From Rhizopus arrhizus (taxonomy: Eukaryota; Mucoromycota; Mucoromycetes; Mucorales; Rhizopodaceae), in NCBI GenBank assembly GCA_024220505.1, contig JAKZZE010000023.1, forward strand, positions 434,001 through 498,000: a stretch of 64,000 nucleotides of DNA. Reading direction: 5' to 3'. The translations under genes were made by a program, and so were the position numbers. A model generated the notes under the pieces. The model saw nothing but the letters and a program-made list of their open reading frames with translations. It ran no database searches and was not told the origin of the DNA. Of the stretch, positions 34,201 through 45,508 are shown piece by piece (position 1 is the first letter of the stretch; each line of letters begins with the position of its first letter).

Positions 34201-34349
34201 TTAAAGTAACACCTTGATCATCATTACCAGTACTTTCTCCAATAGAAGCATCTTTATCAACACTAGAACTAGCATCCATATACCTAGCAGACCATCCCAT
34301 TCCTTCCTGTTGTTCAGACATTATCAATAAACAGACAGATGCTACCAAT

Positions 34350-34538
34350 TGTCAGCCAACAATTATGTGTGCCTTTTTTAGGAAACAACTAAAAAGCAGT
34401 TATTGCGAAAGAAAGGTACTTTTATTAATATTGATAAAGTCATAATAATATAATCAATGACAGTCACTATTTGCATGAATGTTATTGAGTCTAAGTCTAA
34501 TATCTGGTCTTGAACCTCTACAATGTTTTCGAGACCCA
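34350..34538 (-). repeat. 5' LTR of Gypsy-3, truncated by X(b)
   Basis: It matches 27923-28110. The last ~45 bp present in the 3' LTR (28111-28155) are replaced by the terminus of X(b). Confidence 0.85.
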
Positions 34539-34977
34539 CACTGCAAATAATCGTTCCGATTAGGTACCGGATTGCGCAAGATTGCTCTTCTTTTGGGTAA
34601 CAAATTGTTACTTTTTTTCGTGAAAAAATTAAATCTTGCTGTATTGATCATTTTTGAATTTTGAAAAAAGATTTAGATGCGAAAAAAATAAAGAAATTTA
34701 ACGATGTTATTATTTTTTTTGTAGGGTAAATATTCATAGAGTTATTGATGTTTTTAAAAAAATGTCTTTTTTTACAAATGATCTTTTTTTGGAAAGCGTA
34801 TTTCTCTCCATTGTTTAAAGGCCGATATTTTCTTTTTTTTATTTTTGAGGACAAAATGCGGAAAACAAAAGCATTCTGCGATTATTTTGATCAGAAGAAT
34901 ACATATTAGGAAGGCAGTCTGTGCTTTTTAGCTTAGCTCATTAGAAACGTGTAACAGAACGTAACAAAATAGTTGCG
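34539..34977 (-). mobile_element. Family X, end fragment X(b)
   Basis: Starts CACTGCAAATAATCGTTCC exactly at the LTR junction and follows X(c) from 40864 for about 440 bp, then stops at 'agttgcgt'. It holds the conserved basic ORF on minus (34648-34854). It inserted into the Gypsy-3 LTR and later lost its other end. Confidence 0.75.
34648..34854 (-). CDS. Conserved basic small ORF, copy in X(b)
   Basis: Starts SSKIKKRKYRPLNNGEKYAF and ends KSFFKIQK; see the X(a) copy at 26766-26981. Frame kept across A7 and T7 runs. Confidence 0.4.
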   Translation of the reverse strand: MSSKIKKRKYRPLNNGEKYAFQKKIICKKRHFFKNINNSMNIYPTKKIITSLNFFIFFASKSFFKIQK

Positions 34978-35034
34978 TGGTTAATTGTACCTTTGCTGCC
35001 GTCGGAATTTAAAATTTCCAATTTCCTTATTAGG

Positions 35035-38000
35035 AAACACTGCACATAATTGCTATATATATAGCATTATATTTGACAGAATATAATGAGATATTTCGGG
35101 TTTACGTCAATATATTTACAGATTCCATAAAATATGTACTTCGTATATTTTGCTCGAAATGTTAAGATATGTATATAAAATACCGTGTTACTTTTGGTGA
35201 CGCGCCGCTTCATTGTTCTTTCTACGATGATACACAAACATAACGCTTTTCCATTGGACCTTACATGCTTGCGTTTCTCTTTGATGCTACTTCTTTATTG
35301 GCTTATTGCCTTTTAACAAAGCTTCCTTATAGGTCTATTTCTCTTTAAAATTACTTCTTCATTGGCTTATTGCCTTTTTACAATACTTTCTTATTGGTTT
35401 ATTATGATTATATATAGCTCTGGATGATTTGTATTAGGAAAAAAAAGGCTTAAAATACAGTATTATTGGTCAAAAATGTGGTTTTATTCATTTATTTTTG
35501 GGCTCTTTTGCCATATTGATTATTAAAAATGATTTAAAAAAAAGGGGGGGGGAAGAAGCAGGGAATTTATGGGAATAATGAAACATCACCTTTAAACGGT
35601 AGATACAAATTTTTTTTTTTCAAAATTGCACTTACCTTGACCTCAGAAGCATCAAACAATAGAATATAGCAGACAAATCAGACAAAGCAAACAAATACAA
35701 TGAAGCAGCCTCAAAAGAGATCAAAAGCAATATAAAGATGAAGACAGTAGACTAAGCAGGAGGAAAGTAGAGTCAAAGCTAAATAAAATGAAAGATTAAT
35801 TACAGTGAAACATGATGTACCCGATTTTCTTACATTAAGCCTCTTTAAAAACCAGAAGACGATGCCAAACTATTCAAACAGCTTCAGAATCAAGCCTAGA
35901 AAACTAAATTTGATTGTTAATAAAGATAATGAAGGTTTAAAAGCATATTTACCACGTAAACAGATACAGAAAAGACTCAAGAACTTATGATAGCCATGAG
36001 CATATCTATAAATCTTTAATAAAGAACATTCAAAAAAAATTTAAAAAAAAGAGAAACTTACCTGGGATAACAAATCAAAAAAAAGAAAGAAAGAAAAGAA
36101 AAGATTCATCTGAGACATCAATCCTTTTATAGATTTTTTGACTTGAATATAACTGAGTTTACAGTTGAACGCAATAGTATTTAAGATGTATCTAGCTTCA
36201 ATGTTAAGTTTCTTTACTTTTTCTTCAAAGTACCTTATATCAATATATCTGAGCGTATTATCGAAATCAACCCTGCACCTGTCAATGCTCGTGATCCTAG
36301 CTCTATCGATATGAACAATACATCAAAGGTGATCATTGCAGAGGCCTCATATTTATTTATAGAGATATGGTTTTACTGTAATTCAGTAGTATTAAATTCA
36401 TCTATGAGTATGTACTTTTTGTATAATTACAACAAAAAATTTTATACAATTGATATGTCGCTTTATGAACTCCTTGTATACAAACAATAAGAGCCTTTAA
36501 TACTCAGTTTGAAGTTCCAGAGGAAGAACAAGTTTCAATTGATGTTGTTACGTTACCGACATTATACAAGTGCCGCTAAACAAGAATAAATTTTTCATCG
36601 AGTAAAATCAATCCAACTTTTGTGTTAAGAGATTTGAATCTTTTCCCATCATATTCAGTATTATATTGATTGGCTTACATAAGTGCACTACTTTACAAAA
36701 AAAAATGATGGAGTTTAGTTAAGTGTACTGCGGTAATCCAAAAAAAAAGAAAGAAAAAAAGGCAAAGTAATGATATTCTTAATCAAAGATAGGACAAAAA
36801 ACTCATAAATAAAGGCATATATATTGAATAATAAATTGTAATTAGCACACAAAGGCAAATGAATTAAAATATCTGCAGTTGACGTCTCAGATAGATTTTT
36901 TTTTTCAAAGTACTTAATCAAAAAAAAAAAATTTCCAATTTCAGTGCAATTTCTAAAACCGCTTTTTATAGCCCAAAGTAAATCTCTATATGCTCTATAA
37001 ATAAAACGAAGGTCCTGTAAGTAGGTTTGTTCAACTTAAGACAATTTGTAAAAGTAAGTATTCTTTTGCAATGTCACTTTAACATTCTTTTTTTTTAACA
37101 TGCACGTAATTCCAACATTGCTTTTTTCACATGCAAGTAATTCCGACATTGCAATTGTCTAATTTCAACATTACTTTTTCTTTTTTTCTAAATCTATCAA
37201 ATGTTCTATTTTATTTCATTAACAATAACTCTTTCTTATAGTCTCTGTTATAAGGAATCTCAAGACATGTAAATTCACTTGATGTTAATATTGTTGTTTC
37301 TTTTTGCAATTAAAAATAAAAATGATTACCAAACCCATTCCCTTCTATTTTCTGCTTAGCTGTAGTCCTTTAAACATTGCACTATCATCTTTGATAGATG
37401 CTATTTTCCTTACGGTCAAAAAAAGAAATACCATTTTCTTTTTTCTTTTTTCTTTTTTTTTTTTCCTTTTTCCTTGTTCATTTTTGTTTCTAGCTTTTAT
37501 CTTTTATTTAACGTTTATATTTATTACTTCCCTATAGACCATTCTTTTATTTCAATTGTAAATAATTAATTTTACTCTTCGTTGGATAAAAGCATTGAAC
37601 TCATGTTCCCTTTCACAATTTAAGTAATGTTGCTCTCTATCTTTTTATTATAAACGTACAATTTTTTTTTTGGGTAGATATACTAAGTACTTTCTTCTTT
37701 TTTTGCAGTATAGCAAATCGAGTATGCTTGGCAAGAGGACGTCGCAACTCAAGCAGTTAAATTTCCGAGCTTACAGTCCAATGGATTTACGTTATTGACC
37801 TTTGTTGAAATTAAAAAATCATACACTGAATTTGAAAACTTTTCATTTTCCCAATTTATAAGTTTGCATGGATTCATGTAGTACAAAAGAGACAAAAATT
37901 TTTTTACAAGAAATACAATTTCTTTTTATTCAATATACAGATTATAAGCATATATATATCGTTATAGATATAACATGTATTTTTTTCTAGTTTTTTTTTG

Positions 38001-38117
38001 ATACAAATATTATATCTCTATCATGCAAATTCAAATTTGTATTATTTTATTCGAAGTTCAACTGTTAAAACACCCGAAGTATAATAATTTAGAATATAGG
38101 GATTGGGTGCAGTGAAA
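35035..38117 (+). mobile_element. CACTG-ended family C, copy C2, complete
   Basis: Element 35038-38114 (3077 bp) starts CACTGCACATAATTG and ends 'gggtgcagtg'. Bases aaa occur directly on both sides (35035-35037 and 38115-38117), a 3-bp target duplication. It lacks T1 and A insertions and so provides the empty sites for C1. It carries the 61-codon ORF at 35805-35990 and the MSERIIEINPAPVN ORF near 36252. No transposase recognised. Confidence 0.75.
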
Positions 38118-38892
38118 TCATCATTTTTAGGAATTTTGCTGTGGATATCAATAAAATATAATTGTATTGACAGTTGCTAATATGTATGTTATGTCTAGTT
38201 TCGCTATACGGTGAAGTGATAACAGAAACCAATTAATAGAAGACTGTAAAGACTATTAATGTACAATAACAACAAAGTTAACAATATAAACTAGTTCTTG
38301 ACTTCAATTGCTTGAACGTGCAAAAAGAATTTACTCGGCACCCAAAATTAATTTTAGCGGGAAGAAAGCCTTTTTTTTATTACTTTACAACAATAGATAC
38401 TTTGGAATAACATATTAATATAAAGGTAATTGGGGAAAATATACAATTGTAAAGAGGATTATGGTGATTTTTGATAAATAAAGTATATGATGTATCAATT
38501 GAGTATTCGTCTTCATGTTGATTTTAATGGTGTTCTTTTCTGTTTAGTGTGCTGGCACATTGGGTGAATAATGTGTCCAGAGATCGTCTTCTTGATGTAT
38601 CCTATGAGGGATAGAAAATAATAGGTAAGAAAAATAATGTCGGCCAATTGTGACGTGTGTCTTTTCAATTCCCGATGCGGTGAAGCTGATTATTTTCCTT
38701 TCCCCTTATTTTCGTTTACATTTTCTTCAATAACGTCTGTTAGAGTTATCCAACCACACCGAAAAGCATACCATTCGAATCGCCATGAGAAGGAGCATCT
38801 TTTGAATACAAAATAAGCTTTAAAAATCAAAAAGGAATCAAAGGCGATCATCGACCAAAATCCGACTTTGTCAGTATTATGCATGTTATTGT
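38118..38892. other. Unassigned interval, no gene recognised
   Basis: About 770 bp of AT-rich sequence between C2 and the Merlin-like element. I find no repeat partner and no convincing ORF. Confidence 0.5.
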
Positions 38893-40699
38893 CCAGATTG
38901 GTTGAGGTGTCAACTTCCGAAGCGAGAGGTCACTGGTTCGACCTTTACATATACCTTTTTTTGAAATTTTAAGCAGTCATTTTTTAAGTCTGAGTTTTTT
39001 CTTTTTGTGGCTTAACTATTTTGAAATAATTTTTTTTTCCATTTCGCGTTTTTCCTCTTTTTTTTCTTCCCTTTTTACATCTTTCAAATTAAAGTTAGTA
39101 TATCATGTCTTTTATCAACATTTCAACTGCAAACTACACCAATCCTGCTGGTATTCGTCGTCAAAGGCCAGTTACTTCACCAAGCAACCCTATTATTATT
39201 GTTGATTCTGATGAAGAAGTAGAAGAAATGCATTTAGAAACTGAACAAACTTCAAATTTGGACGAAGCATTTATTTCAACGAATAACGATGATAATGAGG
39301 AATTATTGGAAATAGAAGATTTTGAAGTTGATGAAGAGTTACATGACAGTAACATTTTGCCAGATAATTGGAGCAGAGAGCAAAATGTTCCTATTATGTC
39401 CACCAGAACGTTTTTTTTAACTTTTGGAACAGAAGAAGCGTGTATGCAGTAAGTATAAAAGTATAACAAAATACTCTTGTATGCAATTTTAATAACTTTA
39501 TTTTTTTTTTTATAAATTAGATTTTTTATTAATAATGGAATTTATTATGGAAGCAACACTGTTTACTGTTGCAATGGTGCTGAAGGAAGTATTATGTACT
39601 TGGAACGAACGGGAAGTATTCCACGTTGGAGATGTAATGGCGTCATAATTAACCAGGAAACCGGTGAAAAATGTTGTAATGGACGTCAAATAGCCGTACG
39701 AAATGCTTCCTTTTTTAGTCATCGCAACTTACCAACCTATGACACACTTTCGATTCTTTACTTTTGGTGTTTGAAAATACGCCGCATGGCAATTTCTACC
39801 ATAATTGGATGCGCTCCTAAGGCAGTACGTAAAACATTAACAGGTTGGTACCAAGTTTTACAAGAAGATTTGCAGCAAAATGGTTGTAAAATTGGAGACT
39901 ATGATGCGGATGGAAATCCAATCGTGGTAGAAATTGATGAATCAAAGTTTGGAAAAAAAAAATATCATCGTGGACACCGTGTGGAGGGTGTTTGGGTGGT
40001 TGGTGGTGTGGAAAAGACACCTGAACGAAAGTGTTTTCTTGTTGTAGTTAATAGCAGAAACACGGAAACGACGGATACAATTATTCAAAATTTTGTTACA
40101 GATGGATCCATAGTACATACAGACTGTTGAATGAACTTAACACATCGAACTGTCAACCATAATGTAACATTTTGTGATGGCAATCGGCATACTAACACTA
40201 TCGAGAGTAACAATAACATTACTATATACAAATGCTTATAGTTCAAAATCATTCTGAAATTTCTTTAGGAACTTGGAATGGAATAAAGATGAATGTAACT
40301 CCTGCCCTCAGAATGAAGAAAATGATGCCTTGGTTGCTTATTGAGTTTATTTGGCGAAGAAAGCATCATAACGATATCTTTGGCGGTATAATAAATTGCC
40401 TTAAGAATGTTAGCTTTGATCGCGCTCAACGTAATCCAGCCTGGCTAACAGAACTTGCTGCAGAATAATAATAATCATAGAAAATAAAAGTAAAAACGTT
40501 TGTTAAAATGTTAATATTATTTGGAGCAAGTATTATTAATAGTTTATTAAAAAAATAGCCAAAGTGTTAAGACAATCAATTAAAAAAAATTTGTAATGCT
40601 ATTCGTTTTTGTGTGTTTATAGTATGAACACAAAATAAAACGGTACATAAAAGCATTAATTTTAAAAAAAAAAACAGCTATAAAATTGCAATTGCAACT

Positions 40700-40733
<34 letters not shown>

Positions 40734-40796
40734 ACGCACCGTACGTTTCGAACAGGCGACCTCTCGCTTCGGAAGTTGGCGCCTCAACCAATCTGG
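38893..40796 (+). mobile_element. Merlin-like DNA transposon with tRNA-like inverted ends
   Basis: About 50-bp inverted ends (38893-38941 and 40745-40796) start CCAGATTGGTTGAGG and enclose one spliced transposase gene and an A-run at 40705-40730. Both ends contain 'acttccgaagcgagaggtc' and 'ttcga', resembling a tRNA from the D arm to the T loop. I could not find the 8-9-bp duplication usual for Merlin, so the exact termini are uncertain. Confidence 0.65.
39105..40468 (+). pseudogene. Merlin/IS1595-type (ISXO2-like) transposase, three exons, one stop
   Basis: Exons 39105-39448, 39521-40206 and 40269-40468 join in frame through canonical GT-AG introns of 72 and 62 nt, giving about 410 codons. 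The N-terminus has an acidic stretch (VDSDEEVEEM), then a Cys-rich putative zinc-binding region (WRCNG, EKCCNGRQ). The catalytic domain shows VEIDESKFGKKKYHRGH, GVWVVGG, IVHTDC and HTNTIE, the three acidic residues of the ISXO2-like DDE domain. A TGA at 40128-40130 follows HTDC, where relatives have a Trp and a few more residues, so the copy has a stop and probably a small deletion. The C-terminus (FDRAQRNP) looks complete. Confidence 0.85.
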
Positions 40797-40863
40797 GGTT
40801 CTTTCGTGTTTCTGATTGTTACACCAACTTTTGTCTGGCTAAACAATCACCCGCATACACTCA

Positions 40864-41901
40864 CACTGCAAATAATCGTTCCAATTAGGTACCGGATTGC
40901 GCAAGATTGCTCTTCGTTTGGGTAACAAATTGCTACTTTTTTTCGTGAAAAAAATTAAATCTTGCTGTATTGATCATTTTCGAATTTTGAAAAAAGATTT
41001 AGATGCGAAAAAAATAAAGAAATTTAACGATGTTATTATTTTATTTGTAGGGTAAATATTCATGGAGTTATTCACATTTTTAAAGAAATGTTTTTTTTTT
41101 ACAAACGATCTTTTTTTGGAAAGCGTATTTCTCTCCATTGTTTAAAGACCGATATTTTCTTTTTTTTATTTTTGAGGGCAAAATGCGGAAATCAAAAGCA
41201 CCGTGCGATTATTTTGTACAGAAGAATACATATTAGGAAGGCAATCTGTGATCTTTAGCGTAGCTCATTAGCAATGTGTAACAGGGCGTAACAAAATAGT
41301 TGCGTTTAGTAAAAAAAAAAAAAAAAAAAGAAGCTGAAAGATTAAAAGTAAAAAAAAAAGACAAAGTTAAAAAAAAGACCTAGTGAAAAAAAAAAAAAGA
41401 GCATAGCAATAAAAGATTCCTTATTCAAATGAAAACAATAATCTAAGAACAAATATGTTTTATAAAAATACAAATGCTTTTACATTATAACAAAAGAATA
41501 CGTGTATATTCTCAAAAGAATAAAAAGTAAAGAAGCTCTGCTCACATTTTGTTGCAAGGCAGTTATAATTAACAAATACAAGCACAATTTTTTTGGTTTC
41601 AAGTAAAGAGATTACTTTATTATTTTTTATGACAAATAATACAAAAGAATATATGTTTTTAAGCTTATATTGGTTCATTACTTACTTTGTATTTGCAGAT
41701 GGGTGTAATTTGCAATTAGCCATTAGCCATCAGCCATTAGGGATGTTAACATTGTCAACCTTCTTTATCAAAAAGGGCTTTTTAACAACAAGCAGTAATA
41801 TAAGTTTGATATTCTTATAGTTTTATCGTGTTAAAGCGAAAAACTTTGCTCATGAGGTTCATGTTCGTCATCCGAATGTGTCCCATTAGGAATTCCTAAT
41901 G

Positions 41902-41932
<31 letters not shown>

Positions 41933-43529
41933 ACCGACATTAGACTTGGTTGTTATTACTTTTTTATAAGCTTACATTTGACCAGTGCTTGAGCTTTCCT
42001 TTTTTTTTGTTTTATGCCTTTGGCATCTAGTGTATTCCATGAAACAAAACTAGGGAGAAAAAAAAAAAGATGTTGTTTTACTGCTATAATTTGTTAAGAT
42101 ACCGACTTTTTTTTATTTCACGTAAAAAAAAAATAAAATAAAATAAAATAATAACCTTCCTCCTAAACATATTGCATTCAAGTAATAAAACTTGTTCAAA
42201 CAATGTATAAGTTATTTTTTGGGATACCATTAAATGTAAACTACATGAAAAGCAATTGTTTTTGTTTTCTAATATAGATAGACAGTGAATAAGTGTAACA
42301 TTGGTAAAATAAGGCTACAAAAAGCACTTCTCTTTTTTTTTTTCTTTTTTTTTCTTTTTTTCTTTTTTTTTCTTCTCTTTTTTATAAAAGGTAAGTTCTT
42401 AATATTACATATGTATTCTATTCCTATTCTAATGGTACTTGTACTTTAGTAAAGATGTATCGATTGCTTTTTTTATGGTTTAAATAGTCTTTATAAAGTC
42501 TCTTTCCCAGAATTGTAGTTGCTTCTTCTTTTATTTGTTGGTATAAGCTTGACTGGTATCTTTTTTTTTTCTTTTTTTTTTCATGGTCCATCCAAAGCAA
42601 GGTACTATTACTTTTGCTACATATACTCAATAGCTAATAATTATTATAGATGCCTGCTGCTTCCTTTTTTTACTTATTGGTAAAAGCTTAGCAAGTTTTC
42701 TTCCCCTTGTCTATCTAAAGAAAGGTACTATTGCTTTTACGATATATATACGATGGCTAATAATTATTATAGATAAATGCTGCTCTGCTTTGGCCTCTTT
42801 CTGTTTCTTTCCTGGTTTTTACTTTGGTTCTTAAGTACTGATGTACTTCCATCTTTTGCTTTAAGTGCCCTGGTCCTTGTGTCTTTGAATCCTAGAATCC
42901 TTGAGCTTGCTTTTTTTTTTCTTTTCTTTTGAGAACTTTTTGAGTTCCACGAGATTAATTGATGTATTTTTAGATTAGATGCTGCTATTCTGGTGACATT
43001 AGGTAAGTCAAGTACACAGTTAAAACGCTACGAGCAAAGAAATATCATATTTTGTTATTATTATTTTATTCAAATAAAAATAAAGCTATTTTTATAAACA
43101 AAATCCCTATTTTTTTGTGTATATAAAGCAATATTTATTGCAGTATGAATGGTCGATAAAGAAGTATATAAAGCAATATGAGTGGTTTATAAAAGAGCAA
43201 AAAGACAAATAAAGTAGTGTTTTACAAAGCGTGATTGGTTGCCAAGCACCATTAGATGTCAAATTGATAATAAACAAGAGCCACAACGTAACTGATGAAA
43301 GGTCCACCTTGCAAGATCAGTTAACGAAAAAGTCTCCCAACAGTCTCCTGTGTTGGCCACAAATCTTGCACCATCACATAACCAAAGGGCGAACAATAAC
43401 TTACACGATTTGTGGCAGAGACAGGAGGCTGTGCGTGGATAAATCTCTTACCTGATTGTACACGATTGTAAATTATTTCGCAAGATTGGTAAACGATTTG
43501 TTACCCAATTTACACTATTATTTGCAGTG
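40864..43529 (-). mobile_element. Family X, copy X(c), inverted
   Basis: 2666 bp with the same ends as X(a) in inverted orientation (CACTGCAAATAATCGTTCC at 40864; 'ttatttgcagtg' to 43529). Flanking triplets tca and caa do not match, so its duplication is lost or altered. It carries the conserved basic ORF on minus (about 41187-40974) and inverted copies of the ~120-bp tandem units. It ends 56 bp before the tRNA gene. Confidence 0.75.
40974..41187 (-). CDS. Conserved basic small ORF, copy in X(c)
   Basis: Open frame beginning PSKIKKRKYRSLNNGEKYAF and ending KSFFKIRK, with no ATG at the same place. Third open copy of the ORF at 26766-26981. Function unknown. Confidence 0.4.
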
Positions 43530-43585
43530 CAACCTCCCAAATGATAGGCAGATGATTTAACCATTTGCACTATCTCCACATACCT

Positions 43586-43656
43586 GCGCGGATGGTTAAG
43601 TGGTATAATCTTCGCCTGCCACGCGAAGGGCCCGGGTTCGATTCCCGGTTCGCGCA
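43586..43656 (+). tRNA. tRNA-Gly (anticodon GCC)
   Basis: 71 nt, no intron. The acceptor stem GCGCGGA pairs with TTCGCGC. The D arm has TGGTTAAGTGGTATAA, the anticodon stem TTCGC/GCGAA closes loop CTGCCAC (anticodon GCC), and the T arm CCGGG-TTCGATT-CCCGG is perfect. Internal box A and box B are intact. It serves GGC/GGT decoding. Confidence 0.97.
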
Positions 43657-43665
43657 AGTACTTTA

Positions 43666-43680
43666 CATTTTTGCCTTTTT
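43666..43680 (+). terminator. Likely Pol III terminator of tRNA-Gly
   Basis: Runs of five T ('atttttgccttttt') begin about 10 nt after the tRNA end, the usual Pol III stop. Confidence 0.7.
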
Positions 43681-43712
43681 ATTGTTGCTGTTGTCATATC
43701 TTTTTATTTTAT

Positions 43713-44261
43713 TGTAACGAAGATTACAAAATTAACATCAGGAATGACTGCGGTTTGTGATTTTTTAGTTTTGAACCTTATATTGAAAGAAGACAAACAG
43801 TAAATATTTTGTCTTGTACCACGCCAGTTAGAAAATGAACTTCTGCGTAACAATCTATTTGAAAACGGAGTATCAACTCTTTTGCTTGAAAACCAAAAAC
43901 AACACAAAATCATAAAATCCAAAAACATATAAATACCTCATATCTTATCCCTATTTTTACTTCACTTTACTTTTCTTTATTACAGAATATTATATCTTTT
44001 TATCTTTTCTTTATTTTATAAACCAATAAAACCATCAAGCGTTCAAAAGAAACCCTTTGGTCTGTGTTCTATTCAAAATACTGAAGTCCCTTGAAGCTAA
44101 ATCAACTTCATTGTAAACCTATTCCTAAACCTCAAGAGTTTAGCCTATTTTAACAAGTTTGATCTACTTAACAAGATCTGGTGGTCACTACCGACAATAC
44201 TTATTTACTTACAAAAGTAAACCCGCAAACAAGCTATATACATAAAAAAGAAAAATTTACA
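43713..44261 (+). repeat. LTR-S solo LTR r5, adjacent to tRNA-Gly
   Basis: 549 bp from TGTAACGAAGATTAC to TTTACA, starting 57 bp after the tRNA. It has 'aacatataaatac' near 43926, 'ccaataaaacc' near 44021, 'cccttgaagct' and the 'agatctggtggtcact' box. It is the best definition of the family's ends, TGTAA...TTACA. Confidence 0.7.
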
Positions 44262-44265
44262 ATAT

Positions 44266-44806
44266 TGTAACGAGAATGATGAAGACATCTATAAAATTTT
44301 GGACAGTACAACTGACTTTGAAATCGACTTACTTCAGTAATTTAACTGAAATACACAACATCGACACAAGTAAAAATATTAACTCAAGTAAAAATATCAA
44401 CCTTATTTCCTTTTCTTTTTTCTCTTTCATTTATATATAAATATCTCTATATCTTTTATTTCAATTCACTTTAGTTCACTTAAATTCACTTCTATTCAAA
44501 AACTTATTTTACTTTGAATAAATAGTCTCTTAAAAGATAAAATCTATTTTCTTATTTTATAACAAACAAGTCGAATTCCCTTGAAGCAAATTATCTTCAT
44601 TGTATCTATTTTATATTTTATTATATTTCTTTACATTTTACTTTACAAATCAAGTTTGATCCACTTAACAAGATCTGGTGGTCACTATATACAAGCAAGC
44701 CTATAATTCAAATTACTTACCCTTATTGGATCTCAATTGACCTAATACTTTATCTCAACAACTTATATCGAACCTATCGAAACCCGAAAACATAACGAAC
44801 CTTACA
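44266..44806 (+). repeat. LTR-S solo LTR r6
   Basis: 541 bp, TGTAACGAGAATG to CCTTACA, with atat on both sides (44262-44265 and 44807-44810). It matches 7726-8055 closely. Confidence 0.7.
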
Positions 44807-45414
44807 ATATCGAAATCAGACCTTATATTGAAATCAAACCTTATATCAAAATGAAACTTTATTTTTATTTATCTTAAATATATTTTATCCAATAAATCAA
44901 GTATCTTTATCCCTAAATCTTTTGGTATAACACTCTTAAAACACAAGCAAGACAAGTCCCTTGACGTCAATTATCTTCATTGTAAACATTCTTAAAACTC
45001 TTATCAAGTTACTTTATTACAAATAAGTTTGATCTACTTAACAAGATCTGGTGGTCACTTACAAGCGAATTTAATATCAATAATTTACCCAACTCTTATT
45101 TTTTTTATTCATTTTCATCAACTTTACTTTATTTCAAAACTGTTAACCCTTACAAGCCATTGAAGGAACAAAAAATTACACAATTGTGACGAAAATAGAA
45201 ATTCTTTTAATCAAACTGTACCACTTGACGAAGAAAGTTCGGACATGAACTAAGTTCACGCCCTCAATATTTTGATAAACTCAATGAAATTGAAAAACTC
45301 AACAAAATTCACAATTTAAACGAAAGCACAAAAATCTAAAAACATCACAAAATCAAGAAAACCAAAAACATAAACATCAACAATTTATCAAGCATTATTA
45401 CTATTGTAAACATA
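44807..45414 (+). repeat. LTR-S fragments r7 (to 45180) and r8 (45185-45414)
   Basis: r7 matches 7000-7421 and ends 'aaaattaca'. r8 starts TGTGACGAAAATAG and is cut by Tc1 T4. No internal retroelement coding sequence remains in the cluster. Confidence 0.6.
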
Positions 45415-45506
45415 CAGTGGTCAGCAAAACCGTTCGCACGAAACGTATTTTTTCTTTCTGCATCTTTTGCGACATGTTACGCTTACGAAGCCATAGCTAT
45501 AGTACA
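45415..45506 (+). mobile_element. Tc1/mariner family T4, left-end fragment
   Basis: Starts CAGTGGTCAGCAAAACCG after TA (45413-45414) and stops at TA 45507-45508 where T3(ii) is inserted. A second T4 copy starts at 52864. Confidence 0.75.
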
Positions 45507-45508
45507 TA

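Larger units (their letters stand above)
28026..34321 (-). pseudogene. Gag-Pol of Gypsy-3, broken
   Basis: It starts at ATG 34321 (MSEQQEGMGW). Order: gag (LYQHGSVSRYITEF), zinc knuckle CFGCQGYGHIKSEC, protease LLDTGAS (about 33107-33115), RT with YLDD (about 32066-32080), RNase H (ETDASDFGVGAV), then a TA where T3 (29565-31222) is inserted in frame. Integrase follows with the HHCC motif (HEGFGHVG...CQQC), DFVGE, TDRGANF and CERL. Other lesions are a TAA near 29435-29440 (VV-stop-DGQ), a frameshift near 28822-28830 and another at a six-A run near 28566-28572. The LTRs are almost identical, so the indels are young or are assembly errors. Confidence 0.9.
27923..34538 (-). mobile_element. Ty3/Gypsy element Gypsy-3, minus strand, split by Tc1 T3
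   Basis: The 3' LTR is at 27923-28155 (233 bp, TG...CA in plus reading). The 5' LTR starts at 34350 but is cut at 34538, where X(b) begins, which explains the absent target duplication. The shared LTR portion differs by one T in a T-run. A tRNA-type primer site TGGTAGCATCTGT follows the 5' LTR on minus. There is no chromodomain, unlike Gypsy-1 and -2, so this is a different lineage. Confidence 0.9.

Noticed and set aside
38893..38941. tRNA-Arg(CCG)-like sequence at the Merlin ends
   Set aside because: The anticodon stem does not pair in either copy and the T stem is broken after TTCGA, so it is not called as a tRNA gene.
43448..43657. 69-codon minus ORF across the tRNA gene
   Set aside because: Antisense shadow of tRNA-Gly and its flank.
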